DNA of 64,000 nucleotides from Hyphomicrobium sp. (GTDB taxonomy: Bacteria > Pseudomonadota > Alphaproteobacteria > Rhizobiales > Hyphomicrobiaceae), in NCBI GenBank assembly GCA_003987725.1, contig RXJH01000001.1, positions 310,001 to 374,000 on the forward strand, in the 5' to 3' direction. Positions 53,434 to 62,901 of the stretch are shown here, piece after piece. A program made the position numbers and the translations under genes. A model generated the notes under the pieces. It saw only the letters and a list, made by a program, of their open reading frames with translations, was not told the DNA's origin and made no database searches. Each line of letters opens with the position of its first letter. Within the stretch, counting starts at the first letter, position 1.

Positions 53434-55545
53434 ATGGAAACTACGGTGCGCAAGAAGGGCTCGGCCGCAACGATGCTCGACCCACAGATCGTCTTTCCCG
53501 CGATCCGATCGGCATTCGTCAAACTCGATCCGAGGACGCTGATCCGAAATCCGATCATGTTCGTGCTCGAAATCGTGTCGCTGCTGACGACGATCATCTT
53601 CGTTCGCGATATTGTCCAAGGCGGCGAGCACCTTGGCTTCACATTCCAAATCATCCTGTGGCTGTGGTTCACGGTGCTCTTTGCCAACTTCGCCGAGGCC
53701 ATAGCCGAGGGACGAGGTAAGGCGCAGGCCGATGCGCTTCGCCAGCAACGCACTGAGACCCAGGCGAAGCTGATGAGCGGCGCTGGCAAGGCCTTCAGGC
53801 TCGTTCCGGGCACGTCTCTCGCCGTCGGCGATGTCGTTCTCGTCGAAGCCGGCGATACGATCCCGTCCGACGGTGAAGTCATCGAGGGTATCGCATCGGT
53901 GAATGAATCGGCGATTACGGGCGAGTCGGCTCCGGTCATTCGTGAATCGGGCGGCGATCGCTCCGCCGTGACGGGCGGCACGCAGGTTCTGTCGGATTGG
54001 ATCATCGTGCGCATCAGTGCGGCGCAGGGTTCGACATTCCTTGATCGCATGATCCGGCTCGTCGAAGGCGCCGAACGGCAGAAGACGCCGAACGAGATCG
54101 CCCTGAATATTCTGCTGGCCGGGTTGACGATCGTCTTCGTCTTCGCCACGGCGACCATTCCAAGCTACGCCGCGTATGCCGGAGGCACTATCTCGATCGT
54201 CGTGCTCGCCGCGTTGTTCGTCACGCTTATTCCGACGACGATCGGCGCCCTTCTTTCTGCCATCGGCATCGCGGGCATGGACCGTCTCGTCCGCTTCAAT
54301 GTGCTTGCGATGTCGGGGCGCGCGGTTGAAGCCGCGGGCGATGTCGATACATTGCTCCTCGACAAAACGGGTACGATCACGCTCGGCAATCGCCAGGCGA
54401 CGGAATTCTTACCGCTCACCGGTGTCAGCCAAGCTGAGCTTGCAGACGCGGCTCAACTATCGTCACTCGCCGATGAGACGCCGGAAGGCCGCTCCATCGT
54501 CGTTCTTGCGAAGGAAAAATACGGGCTCCGCGGCCGCGATATTGCCGATGTGAAGGCGCGCTTCATACCCTTCACAGCGCAGAGCCGGATGAGCGGCGTG
54601 GAGACCGATGAATCGTCCATTCGCAAGGGCGCCGTCGATGCGGTCATCAGATACGTCAGCTCTGTTGGCGCATCGCCGCTTTCGGCCGGATCGGCGGCAC
54701 CGGCATTGCGACCGGCGATGAGCGCCGAAACCGCGCGGGAGCTCAAACTTATAACCGATACGATTTCCAAATCTGGCGGGACTCCGCTCGCAGTCGCCAA
54801 GGACGGCCGGTTGCTCGGCGCCATCCATCTCAAGGACATAGTCAAGGGCGGCATTCGCGAGCGTTTCGCCGAGCTACGCCGGATGGGCATTCGCACCGTC
54901 ATGATCACTGGCGATAACCCGATGACGGCCGCCGCGATCGCAGCGGAAGCCGGTGTCGACGATTTCCTCGCGCAGGCAACGCCGGAGGACAAGTTGCGCC
55001 TCATTCGTGACGAACAAGCCAAGGGCAAGCTTGTCGCGATGTGCGGCGACGGCACGAACGACGCCCCTGCCCTGGCTCAAGCGGACGTCGGCGTGGCGAT
55101 GAATACGGGTACGGTCGCCGCCCGCGAGGCGGGAAACATGGTCGATCTCGACAGCAATCCGACGAAGCTCATCGAGATCGTTGAAATCGGCAAGCAGCTC
55201 CTGATGACGCGCGGCGCGTTGACGACATTTTCCATCGCGAACGACGTCGCGAAATACTTTGCGATCATCCCAGCAATGTTTCTTGCGTTCTATCCGCAGC
55301 TGCAGGTTCTCAACATCATGAATCTCGGAAGCCCGCAGAGTGCAATTCTGTCAGCGATCATCTTCAATGCGCTGATCATTATCGCTCTGATCCCGCTGGC
55401 GCTGAAAGGCGTCGCCTATCGTCCGATCGGCGCGGGTGCTCTGCTTAGCAGAAATCTCCTGATCTACGGCCTCGGCGGCGTCTTGATCCCGTTCATCGGC
55501 ATCAAGGCGATCGACGTCGCCGTCAATCTTCTGCACCTCGTCTAA
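53434..55545 (+). CDS. kdpB: Potassium-transporting ATPase ATP-binding subunit B
   Basis: A 703-residue P-type ATPase. The TGES actuator loop is in [12 protein letters not shown], the phosphorylated Asp310 is in [12 protein letters not shown], and the hinge motif is [18 protein letters not shown]. Residues about 30-80, 215-270 and 580-700 are membrane segments. It drives high-affinity potassium uptake. A normal, complete gene between kdpA and kdpC. Confidence 0.98.
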   Translation: METTVRKKGSAATMLDPQIVFPAIRSAFVKLDPRTLIRNPIMFVLEIVSLLTTIIFVRDIVQGGEHLGFTFQIILWLWFTVLFANFAEAIAEGRGKAQADALRQQRTETQAKLMSGAGKAFRLVPGTSLAVGDVVLVEAGDTIPSDGEVIEGIASVNESAITGESAPVIRESGGDRSAVTGGTQVLSDWIIVRISAAQGSTFLDRMIRLVEGAERQKTPNEIALNILLAGLTIVFVFATATIPSYAAYAGGTISIVVLAALFVTLIPTTIGALLSAIGIAGMDRLVRFNVLAMSGRAVEAAGDVDTLLLDKTGTITLGNRQATEFLPLTGVSQAELADAAQLSSLADETPEGRSIVVLAKEKYGLRGRDIADVKARFIPFTAQSRMSGVETDESSIRKGAVDAVIRYVSSVGASPLSAGSAAPALRPAMSAETARELKLITDTISKSGGTPLAVAKDGRLLGAIHLKDIVKGGIRERFAELRRMGIRTVMITGDNPMTAAAIAAEAGVDDFLAQATPEDKLRLIRDEQAKGKLVAMCGDGTNDAPALAQADVGVAMNTGTVAAREAGNMVDLDSNPTKLIEIVEIGKQLLMTRGALTTFSIANDVAKYFAIIPAMFLAFYPQLQVLNIMNLGSPQSAILSAIIFNALIIIALIPLALKGVAYRPIGAGALLSRNLLIYGLGGVLIPFIGIKAIDVAVNLLHLV

Positions 55546-55556
55546 GGGGAACTTCG

Positions 55557-56162
55557 ATGATTAAACTCTTTCGCCCGGCGTTCGTGTTGCTGATAGCGCT
55601 AACCGTCCTTACGGGCCTCATCTATCCTCTGGTGATGACCGGAATTGCCGGCGTTCTCTTTCCGAAGCAAGCGCAGGGAAGTCTGATCGTGCGCGATGGA
55701 AAGGTCGTCGGATCAGAACTGATCGGCCAGAATTTCACGAGCGACCGGTATTTCCATGGGCGGCCATCCGCTACGACGGGGACCGATCCCGCTGATCCAA
55801 GCAAAACGGTGCCACAGCCTTATAATGCGGCGAACTCCATGGGATCGAACCTCGGCCCAACGAACAAGGCGCTGATCGATCGGGTGAAGGGCGACGTCAA
55901 TAAGCTCAAAGCGGAAAATCCGGGGGTGCCCGTTCCGCTCGATCTGGTGACGACAACCGCCAGCGGGCTCGATCCGGATATTTCGCCGGCCGCGGCATAC
56001 TTCCAGGTGCCCCGCGTGGCCAAGGCCCGCAACCAACCGGAGCAAGACGTTAAGAAACTCGTCGATAGGCATATCGAAACGCGCCTTTTTGGTTTAATCG
56101 GTGAACCCCATATCAATGTGCTGGCGCTGAACCTCGATCTGGACGGCGTCGCTGCGCGTTAA
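55557..56162 (+). CDS. kdpC: Potassium-transporting ATPase subunit C
   Basis: A 201-residue protein with one N-terminal membrane anchor (FVLLIALTVLTGLIYPLVMT) and a periplasmic domain with QNFTSDRYFHGRPSAT and the conserved ASGLDPDISPAAAYFQVPRV. It assembles with KdpA and B. It starts 11 bases after kdpB with AAGGGGA upstream. Confidence 0.97.
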   Translation: MIKLFRPAFVLLIALTVLTGLIYPLVMTGIAGVLFPKQAQGSLIVRDGKVVGSELIGQNFTSDRYFHGRPSATTGTDPADPSKTVPQPYNAANSMGSNLGPTNKALIDRVKGDVNKLKAENPGVPVPLDLVTTTASGLDPDISPAAAYFQVPRVAKARNQPEQDVKKLVDRHIETRLFGLIGEPHINVLALNLDLDGVAAR

Positions 56163-56199
56163 TTCTGACGCGGCGGCAGACGCCCCGGGAATGGCCTAG

Positions 56200-58923
56200 A
56201 TGGCAGACGATACCCACGCGCAGCACAAACGGCCGTCGCCGGATGCTCTTCTCGAGATTTCACGCCGGGAAGCACACCGCTGCGGCCGATTGAAGATCTT
56301 TCTCGGCGCTGCCCCCGGCGTCGGAAAGACCTATGAGATGCTGCGCACCGCGCGCGCTAAGATCAGGGAAGGCGTGGACGTGGTTGCCGGTGTCGTCGAG
56401 ACGCATGGCCGACGGGAGACGAAAGCGCTTCTGCGCAACATCGAGAACATTCCGCCGCGGAAGATAGAATATAAGGGCAAAATTCTCGATGAGCTCGATC
56501 TCGACGCTCTCATTGCGCGCCGTCCGCAAATCGCGCTGGTGGACGAGCTGGCGCACACGAACGCCCCTTCGAGCCGGCATCCCAAGCGTTACCTCGACGT
56601 CCAGGAACTGTTGGATCAGGGCATCGACGTCTACACGACGGTCAATATCCAACACGTCGAAAGTCTGAACGAAGTCGTCGCTCAAATTACCGGCGTCCGC
56701 GTACGCGAAACGGTGCCCGATTCAATTCTCGCCCGTGCCGACGATGTCGAACTCGTCGATATCACGCCTGAGGATCTGATCCAGAGACTCAAGGAGGGAA
56801 GAGTTTATATTCCCGAGCAGGCGCAGCTCGCGCTCGAAAACTTCTTCTCGCCGGTCAATCTGACGGCGCTACGAGAATTGGCGTTGCGGCAGACGGCCGA
56901 ACGCGTCGACGAACAACTCGTAACGCAACTCCGCGCGAAAGCTATGTCGGGCCCATGGGCCGCTTGCGAACGGGTACTCGTCTGCATCAGCGACGATCCC
57001 CGCTCGGCGGGGCTGGTGCGTTACGCCAAACGCGCCGCCGATCGCCTGCATGCCCCTTGGACGGCGTTGACGATCGAGACCCGGCGCAGCCTCCGTCTTT
57101 CCGACGAAGAGCGAAACCGCATCGCGGAAGCTCTGCGCCTTGCCGAGCAGTTGGGCGCGGAAACGCTGACGATTCCGGGAAGTTCGCGGAAGATTGCCGA
57201 CGACATCATGGCATATGCGCGCGACCATAACGTCACGCAGATCATCATCGGCAAGTCCGAACGGCCGCGCTGGTTCGAGATTCTCCATGGCTCGGTCGTC
57301 CACGATCTCGTCCGGCAATCTGCCGACATCAGCGTTCATGTCATTTCGGGGCAACAACTGCCCGCGGCTCCCCTACCGAGGCCGGCGGTGAGAGCTGCAC
57401 CCGAGGCCCGTTCGAACAATCTCATAGCCTATACATTCGCCCTGGCGGCTGTGGCGGTCGCGCTCGGCTTAGCGTTGTTGCTCAAGCCATGGATCGGCCT
57501 CGAGAGCGCCGACCTCATATTTCTGACGAGTGTTATCGCTGTCGCGGTCGGCTATGGCCTCTTGCCCTCGCTCTTCGCGAGCGTGCTCGGGTCAATGGCC
57601 TATAATTACTTTTTTCTCCCGCCGCTCTATACCTTCACTATTTCGGATCCCAAGAACGTTGCCGCATTCGTGTCGTTCACGGTCGTCGCAATCGTCGTTT
57701 CCAACATCGCGGCCAGCATGCGCAGCCAAGCCGTCATCGCCGTCAATCGCGCCAGTACGACTGAATCACTCTATGGCTTCAGCCGCAAGCTCGCCGGAAC
57801 CGGAACTCTCGACGATGTGTTATGGGCGTCCGCCTTCCAGATCGCATCGATGTTGAAGGTTCGCGTCGTGCTGCTACTGCCGGAAAATGGAGGCATTGCC
57901 GTGAAGGCCGGCTATCCTCCGGAAGATACACTTGATGCCTCCGATCTCGCGGCCGCCACGTGGGCATGGATGAACGATCGCCCTGCCGGACGCGGCGCGG
58001 ACACACTCCCAGGGTCGCAAAGGCTTTTTCTGCCGATGCATACCGACCGCGGCGTCGTCGGTGTGGTCGGTATCGACAGCGACACGCCGGGACCATTGCT
58101 GACGCCCGATCAGCGGCGTTTGTTCGACGCGCTGATCAACCAGGGCGCGCTCGCCATCGAACGCGTGCGATTGGTGCAGGACATCGAACAGACGAAGCGC
58201 ACGATGGAGACCGAACGTCTTCGCGCCGCGTTGCTGACATCGCTGTCGCATGACCTCAAGACGCCGCTTGCGGCAATTCTTGGAGCCGCCAGCACCATGC
58301 GCGATGTCTCCGACAAGCTCGACGATGACTCACGCCGAGAACTTCTTTCCACCGTCATCGATGAATCCGAACGCCTCAATCGCTTCATCGCCAATCTGTT
58401 GGATATGACTAAGCTTGAGGCGGGCGCCGTGGCGCCAAAACCGGAGGTGCACGACGTCAGCGAGATCGTGGATGCGACGCTCAAGAGAGCAAAGAAAATC
58501 CTGGCGCATCATCGCGTGCAATACAGTTCCGCCGGGGGCAATCCGCAAGTCCGGACCGATCCGGTTCTCCTGGAGCAGGTGCTTTTCAATATTCTCGATA
58601 ACGCCGCAAAATACGCGCCGGAAGGCACAGCCATTCAAATCAGCGCGTGGCAGGATTTTGACCAGCTGACATTGCAGATTTCAGATGAAGGTCCCGGAAT
58701 CCCGGCGGCGGATCTTGAGCGGATCTTCGATAAGTTCTATCGCGCGTATAAGGGCGATCGGGTTCGCGCCGGCACGGGCCTCGGACTTCCGATCGCACGA
58801 GGGTTTGTCGAGATCATGGGCGGAACGATCACTGCTGCCAACCGTACGGACGGCCACGGCGCCGTATTCACGATCACCTTGCCTGCCGGCTACGAGAGCG
58901 AAACGTTGGATCACGCCGCATGA
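56200..58923 (+). CDS. kdpD: Sensor histidine kinase KdpD
   Basis: A 907-residue kinase. The N-terminal KdpD domain has Walker A GAAPGVGKT (36-44) and DELAHTNAPSSRHPKRYLDV. A USP-like domain spans about 250-370, and four short membrane helices lie near 405-510. A GAF-like region precedes the HisKA domain with the phospho-acceptor His684 in SLSHDLKTPL. The HATPase domain closes with GTGLGLPIARGFVEIMGG. It senses potassium limitation and phosphorylates KdpE. Its stop overlaps the kdpE start. Confidence 0.97.
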   Translation: MADDTHAQHKRPSPDALLEISRREAHRCGRLKIFLGAAPGVGKTYEMLRTARAKIREGVDVVAGVVETHGRRETKALLRNIENIPPRKIEYKGKILDELDLDALIARRPQIALVDELAHTNAPSSRHPKRYLDVQELLDQGIDVYTTVNIQHVESLNEVVAQITGVRVRETVPDSILARADDVELVDITPEDLIQRLKEGRVYIPEQAQLALENFFSPVNLTALRELALRQTAERVDEQLVTQLRAKAMSGPWAACERVLVCISDDPRSAGLVRYAKRAADRLHAPWTALTIETRRSLRLSDEERNRIAEALRLAEQLGAETLTIPGSSRKIADDIMAYARDHNVTQIIIGKSERPRWFEILHGSVVHDLVRQSADISVHVISGQQLPAAPLPRPAVRAAPEARSNNLIAYTFALAAVAVALGLALLLKPWIGLESADLIFLTSVIAVAVGYGLLPSLFASVLGSMAYNYFFLPPLYTFTISDPKNVAAFVSFTVVAIVVSNIAASMRSQAVIAVNRASTTESLYGFSRKLAGTGTLDDVLWASAFQIASMLKVRVVLLLPENGGIAVKAGYPPEDTLDASDLAAATWAWMNDRPAGRGADTLPGSQRLFLPMHTDRGVVGVVGIDSDTPGPLLTPDQRRLFDALINQGALAIERVRLVQDIEQTKRTMETERLRAALLTSLSHDLKTPLAAILGAASTMRDVSDKLDDDSRRELLSTVIDESERLNRFIANLLDMTKLEAGAVAPKPEVHDVSEIVDATLKRAKKILAHHRVQYSSAGGNPQVRTDPVLLEQVLFNILDNAAKYAPEGTAIQISAWQDFDQLTLQISDEGPGIPAADLERIFDKFYRAYKGDRVRAGTGLGLPIARGFVEIMGGTITAANRTDGHGAVFTITLPAGYESETLDHAA

Positions 58924-59624
58924 GTGCGCCTCTCAACGTTCTGGTCATCGACGATGAACCGCCCATTCGGAAGCTCCTTCGCATGGGCCTTGCGACACAG
59001 GGCTATCAGGTAACGGACGCGCCAAACGCCAAGGCCGCGCTGGAGCTGATGGACACAAAGCCGGATCTCATCATCCTGGACCTCGGACTTCCCGACATGC
59101 AAGGCCTCGATTTGCTGCGCGAACTGCGCGCAAAGAACGAATCCGTTCCAATCGTGGTGCTTTCGAGCCGGGCCGACGAGGGTGCCAAGGTCCACGCCCT
59201 CGATCTCGGCGCAGACGATTACGTTACCAAGCCGTTCGGTATCAACGAGCTTCTGGCCCGCATCCGCGCGGCGTTGCGTCACCAGCTGCAAAGCCAAGGC
59301 GAGCGCCCCATTTTCCGCACTGGAGATTTGTCGGTCGATCTCGTCCGGCGCATCGTCAAAGTTGGGGAGCGCGAGGTGAAGCTATCGCCGAAGGAATACG
59401 ACCTCCTCCGCTTGTTCGTGCAGCACGCGGGGAAAGTTCTCACCCATAACCTATTGCTACGGGAACTCTGGGGGCCGTCGGCGGATTCACAGTACGTGCG
59501 CGTCTACGTCCGGCAATTGAGGCAAAAGATCGAAACTCATCCAGACAGCCCAGAATACATTCTGACCGAAACAGGCGTTGGATATCGCCTGCGCATTCCC
59601 GACGAACTCGAGCAGGCGAAATGA
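58920..59624 (+). CDS. kdpE: Response regulator KdpE
   Basis: A 234-residue OmpR-type regulator. The receiver has VLVIDDEPPIRK, the acceptor Asp in LIILDLGLPDMQG and the Lys in YVTKPFG. The C-terminal winged helix ends YILTETGVGYRLRIP. It activates kdpFABC. The ATG overlaps the kdpD stop, and the TGA overlaps the ATG of the ptsN-like gene (ATGA). Confidence 0.97.
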   Translation: MSAPLNVLVIDDEPPIRKLLRMGLATQGYQVTDAPNAKAALELMDTKPDLIILDLGLPDMQGLDLLRELRAKNESVPIVVLSSRADEGAKVHALDLGADDYVTKPFGINELLARIRAALRHQLQSQGERPIFRTGDLSVDLVRRIVKVGEREVKLSPKEYDLLRLFVQHAGKVLTHNLLLRELWGPSADSQYVRVYVRQLRQKIETHPDSPEYILTETGVGYRLRIPDELEQAK

Positions 59625-60085
59625 CAACCAGCATCTCAAGCTTCCTCTCGCCGAGCGACGTGCTCCTCGATGTCCGTTCGCCGGACAAACTCCTATTGCT
59701 GCGTGACCTGGCGCGACACGCTGCGCCATCCACTGGCTTGAGCAGCGACGTCATCGTCACCGAACTCATGAAGCGCGAGCAACTCGGATCGACGGGCATG
59801 GGCGGCGGTGTGGCCATTCCGCACGCGCGCTATCTTGGGCTGAAAAAGCCCTTCGGACTCGTCGCGCGCCTGAAGCCTGCGGTGGATTTTGAAGCGATCG
59901 ACAATCTGCCGGTCGATCTGGTTTTTGTTCTGCTCGTTCCCGCAGCTGCTGAAGGCGATCATCTCAATATACTGGCCGCAGTATCTCGACGCATGCGCAG
60001 CCGGGAGGTCACTCAGAAACTGCGCGTCATTCAGGACCCGAACATTTTTTACCGACTGATCGCGGCGGAACCGGAGAAGCGGTAA
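59621..60085 (+). CDS. PTS IIA-Ntr-like protein (PtsN paralogue) coupled to kdpE
   Basis: A 154-residue EIIA-Ntr domain. The phospho-acceptor His68 lies in GGGVAIPHARYL, and VDFEAIDNLPVDLVFVLLVP matches the domain core. In E. coli and Rhizobium leguminosarum, unphosphorylated PtsN interacts with KdpD or affects Kdp expression. Here the gene overlaps the kdpE stop by four bases, so it is made with the two-component system and is likely a dedicated regulator. A second, housekeeping ptsN near rpoN would be expected elsewhere in the genome. Confidence 0.9.
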   Translation: MTTSISSFLSPSDVLLDVRSPDKLLLLRDLARHAAPSTGLSSDVIVTELMKREQLGSTGMGGGVAIPHARYLGLKKPFGLVARLKPAVDFEAIDNLPVDLVFVLLVPAAAEGDHLNILAAVSRRMRSREVTQKLRVIQDPNIFYRLIAAEPEKR

Positions 60086-60110
60086 CCGCGCGAATGTGCT
60101 GTCGGCTGAG

Positions 60111-61652
60111 CTACGACATGATCGCTTCGATCAGCCGTGGCCCTTTTTGCGCGAGAGCATTCTCTAATTCGCGTGCGAAGTCTTCCGCGCTACTGACGGC
60201 GACAGACGGCACGCCGAAACCTTCGCCAATTCTGACCCAATCCAGATAGGGATGATCGAGCCCGGTCATCGAGCGCGCAATGGGACCGACTGCCTTCACC
60301 CCTGCCCGTTCAAATTCCACATTCAAAATGTTGTAGCTGCGGTTGGAGCCGATAATGGTGACGACGTCCAAATTCTCGCGCGCCTGGGTCCAGAATGCCT
60401 GGACCGAATATGCTCCGCAGCCGTCGGATTCGAAATTGATGACCTTGCGGCCGGGGCAAGCGATGGCTGCTCCCGTCGCCGCTCCGGGCCCTTGGCCGAT
60501 CGCGCCGCCAGTCAGCATCAGATGACTGAAGCGCGAAGCACCTTGCGAGGAATCGAAGTACGCCATTCCGACAGTCAGTGCCTCATCCATGACGATGCCG
60601 TTTTCGGGCTGGAGCCGCGAAATGACCGCAGCGACGGACTGCGCATTCAGTCCTCCTTTCGGCATCGCGGGTAAGGGCGCGCGCGATTGGCGCGGCATGT
60701 CATTCGGCGCACTGAGCTCCGCGGCCAATGCTTCGAGCGCGCCGAGCACATCTTCCGCGCCGGTCGCCAGGGTGACGGTCTGTTCTTCGCTGGTCAAATA
60801 GCTTGGCAATCCCGGATAACCGAAAAAGGCGACGGGGCGGCGCGTACCTGCGAGCACGATGCTTTCGTAACGACGCGTGAGCGCCAGTGCCTGATCGGGG
60901 AAGTAAGGCAGCCGTGTCGCCGTGGGCAAATCACCGCCGCGCTCCATGCGCGCGAAGAACGTATCGCAGAGGAGATCGGCGCCCGTCGCGGCCGCAATTC
61001 TGCCCGCTAGCCTCAGACCGGCTTCCGATAGGCCTTTGCCGCCCAACAAGATAGCGGACTTGCCTCGCTGCAGCGCCTTCGCCGACACGCTGACATTTGC
61101 CGGCGAATAGCCGCCTTTTGGAACCTGGCGGCGCGCAGGAAGCACATCGCCCGCTTCCGCCATCTGGCAGTCATGCGGCACGATCAGCGTGGCGATGCCA
61201 CCGCCGCCTGTGCCCGTGGCGTGGACCGCATCGGCCAAGTTGACTGCCATGCTCTGAGCATCGGTGCTTCTCTTCGTAAACGCACTGAACGTGTGCGCAA
61301 GCGCTTCAATATTCGAAGCCAGCAGAGGATCAGCCTCTACGTGCCATGTCGCATGTTCGCCGATGACGTTGAGAAGTGGCGTCCCTGCCCTGCGCGCGTT
61401 GTGCAGATTGGTCAGACCGTTTGCGAGCCCCGGTCCGAGATGGAGCAGACACATCGCGGGCTTCGCCAACATTCTGCCGTAGCCATCGGCGGCACCAGTC
61501 GCCACGTTCTCGTGAAGACAAAGGATGCTGCGAATTCCCGGCACCTCATCGAGTGCGAGCACCAAAGGCAGCTCGGTCGTACCGGGATTGGCAAAACAGA
61601 CTTCGATGCCCTCCCTGAGCGCAGCCGCCACAAGTGATTGCGCACCATTCAT
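60111..61652 (-). CDS. Thiamine-diphosphate-dependent acetolactate synthase-like enzyme
   Basis: A 513-residue ThDP enzyme of the IlvB/benzoylformate decarboxylase superfamily. The catalytic Glu is in LCLHENVATGAADGYGR, and the C-terminal cofactor motif is NFESDGCGAYSVQAF with Asn in IIGSNRSYN; the first Gly of the usual GDG is Ser. It lacks part of the FAD-binding detail of true acetolactate synthase and has no ilvH partner here, so it is probably a decarboxylase or lyase of unknown substrate. Convergent with the ptsN-like gene, 25 bases apart. Confidence 0.85.
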   Translation of the reverse strand: MNGAQSLVAAALREGIEVCFANPGTTELPLVLALDEVPGIRSILCLHENVATGAADGYGRMLAKPAMCLLHLGPGLANGLTNLHNARRAGTPLLNVIGEHATWHVEADPLLASNIEALAHTFSAFTKRSTDAQSMAVNLADAVHATGTGGGGIATLIVPHDCQMAEAGDVLPARRQVPKGGYSPANVSVSAKALQRGKSAILLGGKGLSEAGLRLAGRIAAATGADLLCDTFFARMERGGDLPTATRLPYFPDQALALTRRYESIVLAGTRRPVAFFGYPGLPSYLTSEEQTVTLATGAEDVLGALEALAAELSAPNDMPRQSRAPLPAMPKGGLNAQSVAAVISRLQPENGIVMDEALTVGMAYFDSSQGASRFSHLMLTGGAIGQGPGAATGAAIACPGRKVINFESDGCGAYSVQAFWTQARENLDVVTIIGSNRSYNILNVEFERAGVKAVGPIARSMTGLDHPYLDWVRIGEGFGVPSVAVSSAEDFARELENALAQKGPRLIEAIMS

Positions 61653-61860
61653 GCCGTGGTTCCCTTCTGCTTGCTCCCCCGGCTCTTCGAAGAGGCGCGC
61701 CGGAATTCGATACGGGAATACCGCTTTAGAGAAGAAATTGTTTCAGGCAAGAGTCAATGCCAGCGGCCCGGGGGCATTCGGTGTTTGGCATGTGTGCCGC
61801 GAGCCGCATCGTTACAATCGCAACGGTGCATTCCGGCGTCAGTCTGCGGCGGCAATAGCC

Positions 61861-62082
61861 TTAGGTGATCCTTTTGAACAAGTGATCACCGATTGCCTTT
61901 TCTCGAGAGCAGCACGCGATAAGATCGTCGCCGGAGATCGACCTGCCGTCGCCGAACTGGATCGCGACATCCGATTGCCCGCCTGCGATCAGTTGGCAGG
62001 CTTCCTCTAACGCTGCCGAAAGGTCGGGATGTTCACTGCCTATCGGCACTGGCGTCGCGCCGAACGTGACGAAATATGCCAT
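61861..62082 (-). CDS. Small hypothetical protein
   Basis: A 73-residue protein, MAYFVTFGATPVPIGSEHPD at the start, with a helix (LSAALEEACQLIAGG) and SDVAIQFGDGRSISGDDLIA. The composition looks coding, and the ATG at 62082 is the only good start. No family recognised. Confidence 0.55.
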   Translation of the reverse strand: MAYFVTFGATPVPIGSEHPDLSAALEEACQLIAGGQSDVAIQFGDGRSISGDDLIACCSREKAIGDHLFKRIT

Positions 62083-62269
62083 GCTATATTCTCGCTCGAA
62101 TAAAAAGAGCCTGCGCCCCTCCGGGCATCAGGCCAACAATGATCAGCCTGAAGCGTTCCAATGTTCTCCATTGGATTTGCAAGATCGCTGACGGTGGAAT
62201 GACTAAGTCGGGCATTTTACCCGGCCAGCGGCGCTTGACCCATTTGCGGGCTTTGTATAGTTCAACGAT

Positions 62270-62743
62270 ATGGTTGAGCGATACGGACATACACTCGACC
62301 GGGTTTCTCACGCCCTCGCCGATCCGTCGCGACGAGCGATCCATGTGCCGCTCGCGCCCGGCCAACGTACGGTGAGCGACGAACTCGCCGAACCGTTGCC
62401 CATGTCTCTGGCTGCGATTTCCAAGCATATCCGGGTTCTCGAACAATCCGGTCTTATTCAGCGCTCGGTGCAACGGCGCACGCACGTCAGCCGCTTGAAT
62501 GCGAAGCCGCTCGCAGATGCGCAAAAGTGGCTGAGCTTTTACGGAACGTTCTGGAATGAACGTTTCGATGCTTTAGAGGACCTGTGCTTCAACAAGTTGG
62601 AGCGCACGTTCGGAGCGAGAACGCAATTAATAACAAAAACGAAAATGATTGGGGGAAATGCCGAATGTCCTTTGCCCAGAAAGATCGCCCTGCCTCACTC
62701 CCGCGTTGGGTCGCGGCGTGGTTCATCGTTGACGCCATCGTAG
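62270..62743 (+). CDS. ArsR family transcriptional regulator with an atypical C-terminus
   Basis: A 157-residue ORF. The first 100 residues are a standard ArsR winged helix (HALADPSRRAIHVPLAPGQR, SLAAISKHIRVLEQSGLIQR, RRTHVSRLNAKPLADAQKWL, TFWNERFDALEDL). After about residue 105 the sequence is no longer family-like, is basic, and runs 79 bases into the next gene in another frame. Another frame has tandem TAA stops at 62628-62633, where an ArsR gene might normally end, so a frameshift is possible. It probably controls the downstream transporter. Confidence 0.75.
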   Translation: MVERYGHTLDRVSHALADPSRRAIHVPLAPGQRTVSDELAEPLPMSLAAISKHIRVLEQSGLIQRSVQRRTHVSRLNAKPLADAQKWLSFYGTFWNERFDALEDLCFNKLERTFGARTQLITKTKMIGGNAECPLPRKIALPHSRVGSRRGSSLTPS

Positions 62744-62901
62744 CATTGGCGCCGCCCCTATACTGGGCATTCGACGGCGACAGAACATTATGGCTCGGCG
62801 TGCCGGCGGTCGTTCTCTACTTTATCGCGGTCTCGACCTGCATCGCGGCCAGCATCGTTGCTGCCTACTTCGCCGAAGTTCGCGTCGAGGAGGCCGGCTG
62901 A
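62665..62901 (+). CDS. DUF3311-type small membrane protein
   Basis: A 78-residue protein with two membrane helices (WVAAWFIVDAIVALAPPLYW and LGVPAVVLYFIAVSTCIAAS). GGGGGA nine bases before the ATG at 62665 marks the start. It overlaps the symporter start by one base (TGATG). Small DUF3311 proteins paired with SSS-family symporters are a known arrangement and are probably accessory subunits. Confidence 0.82.
   Translation: MSFAQKDRPASLPRWVAAWFIVDAIVALAPPLYWAFDGDRTLWLGVPAVVLYFIAVSTCIAASIVAAYFAEVRVEEAG

Noticed and set aside
62084-62524. 146-codon minus-strand ORF
   Set aside because: Antisense to the ArsR gene.
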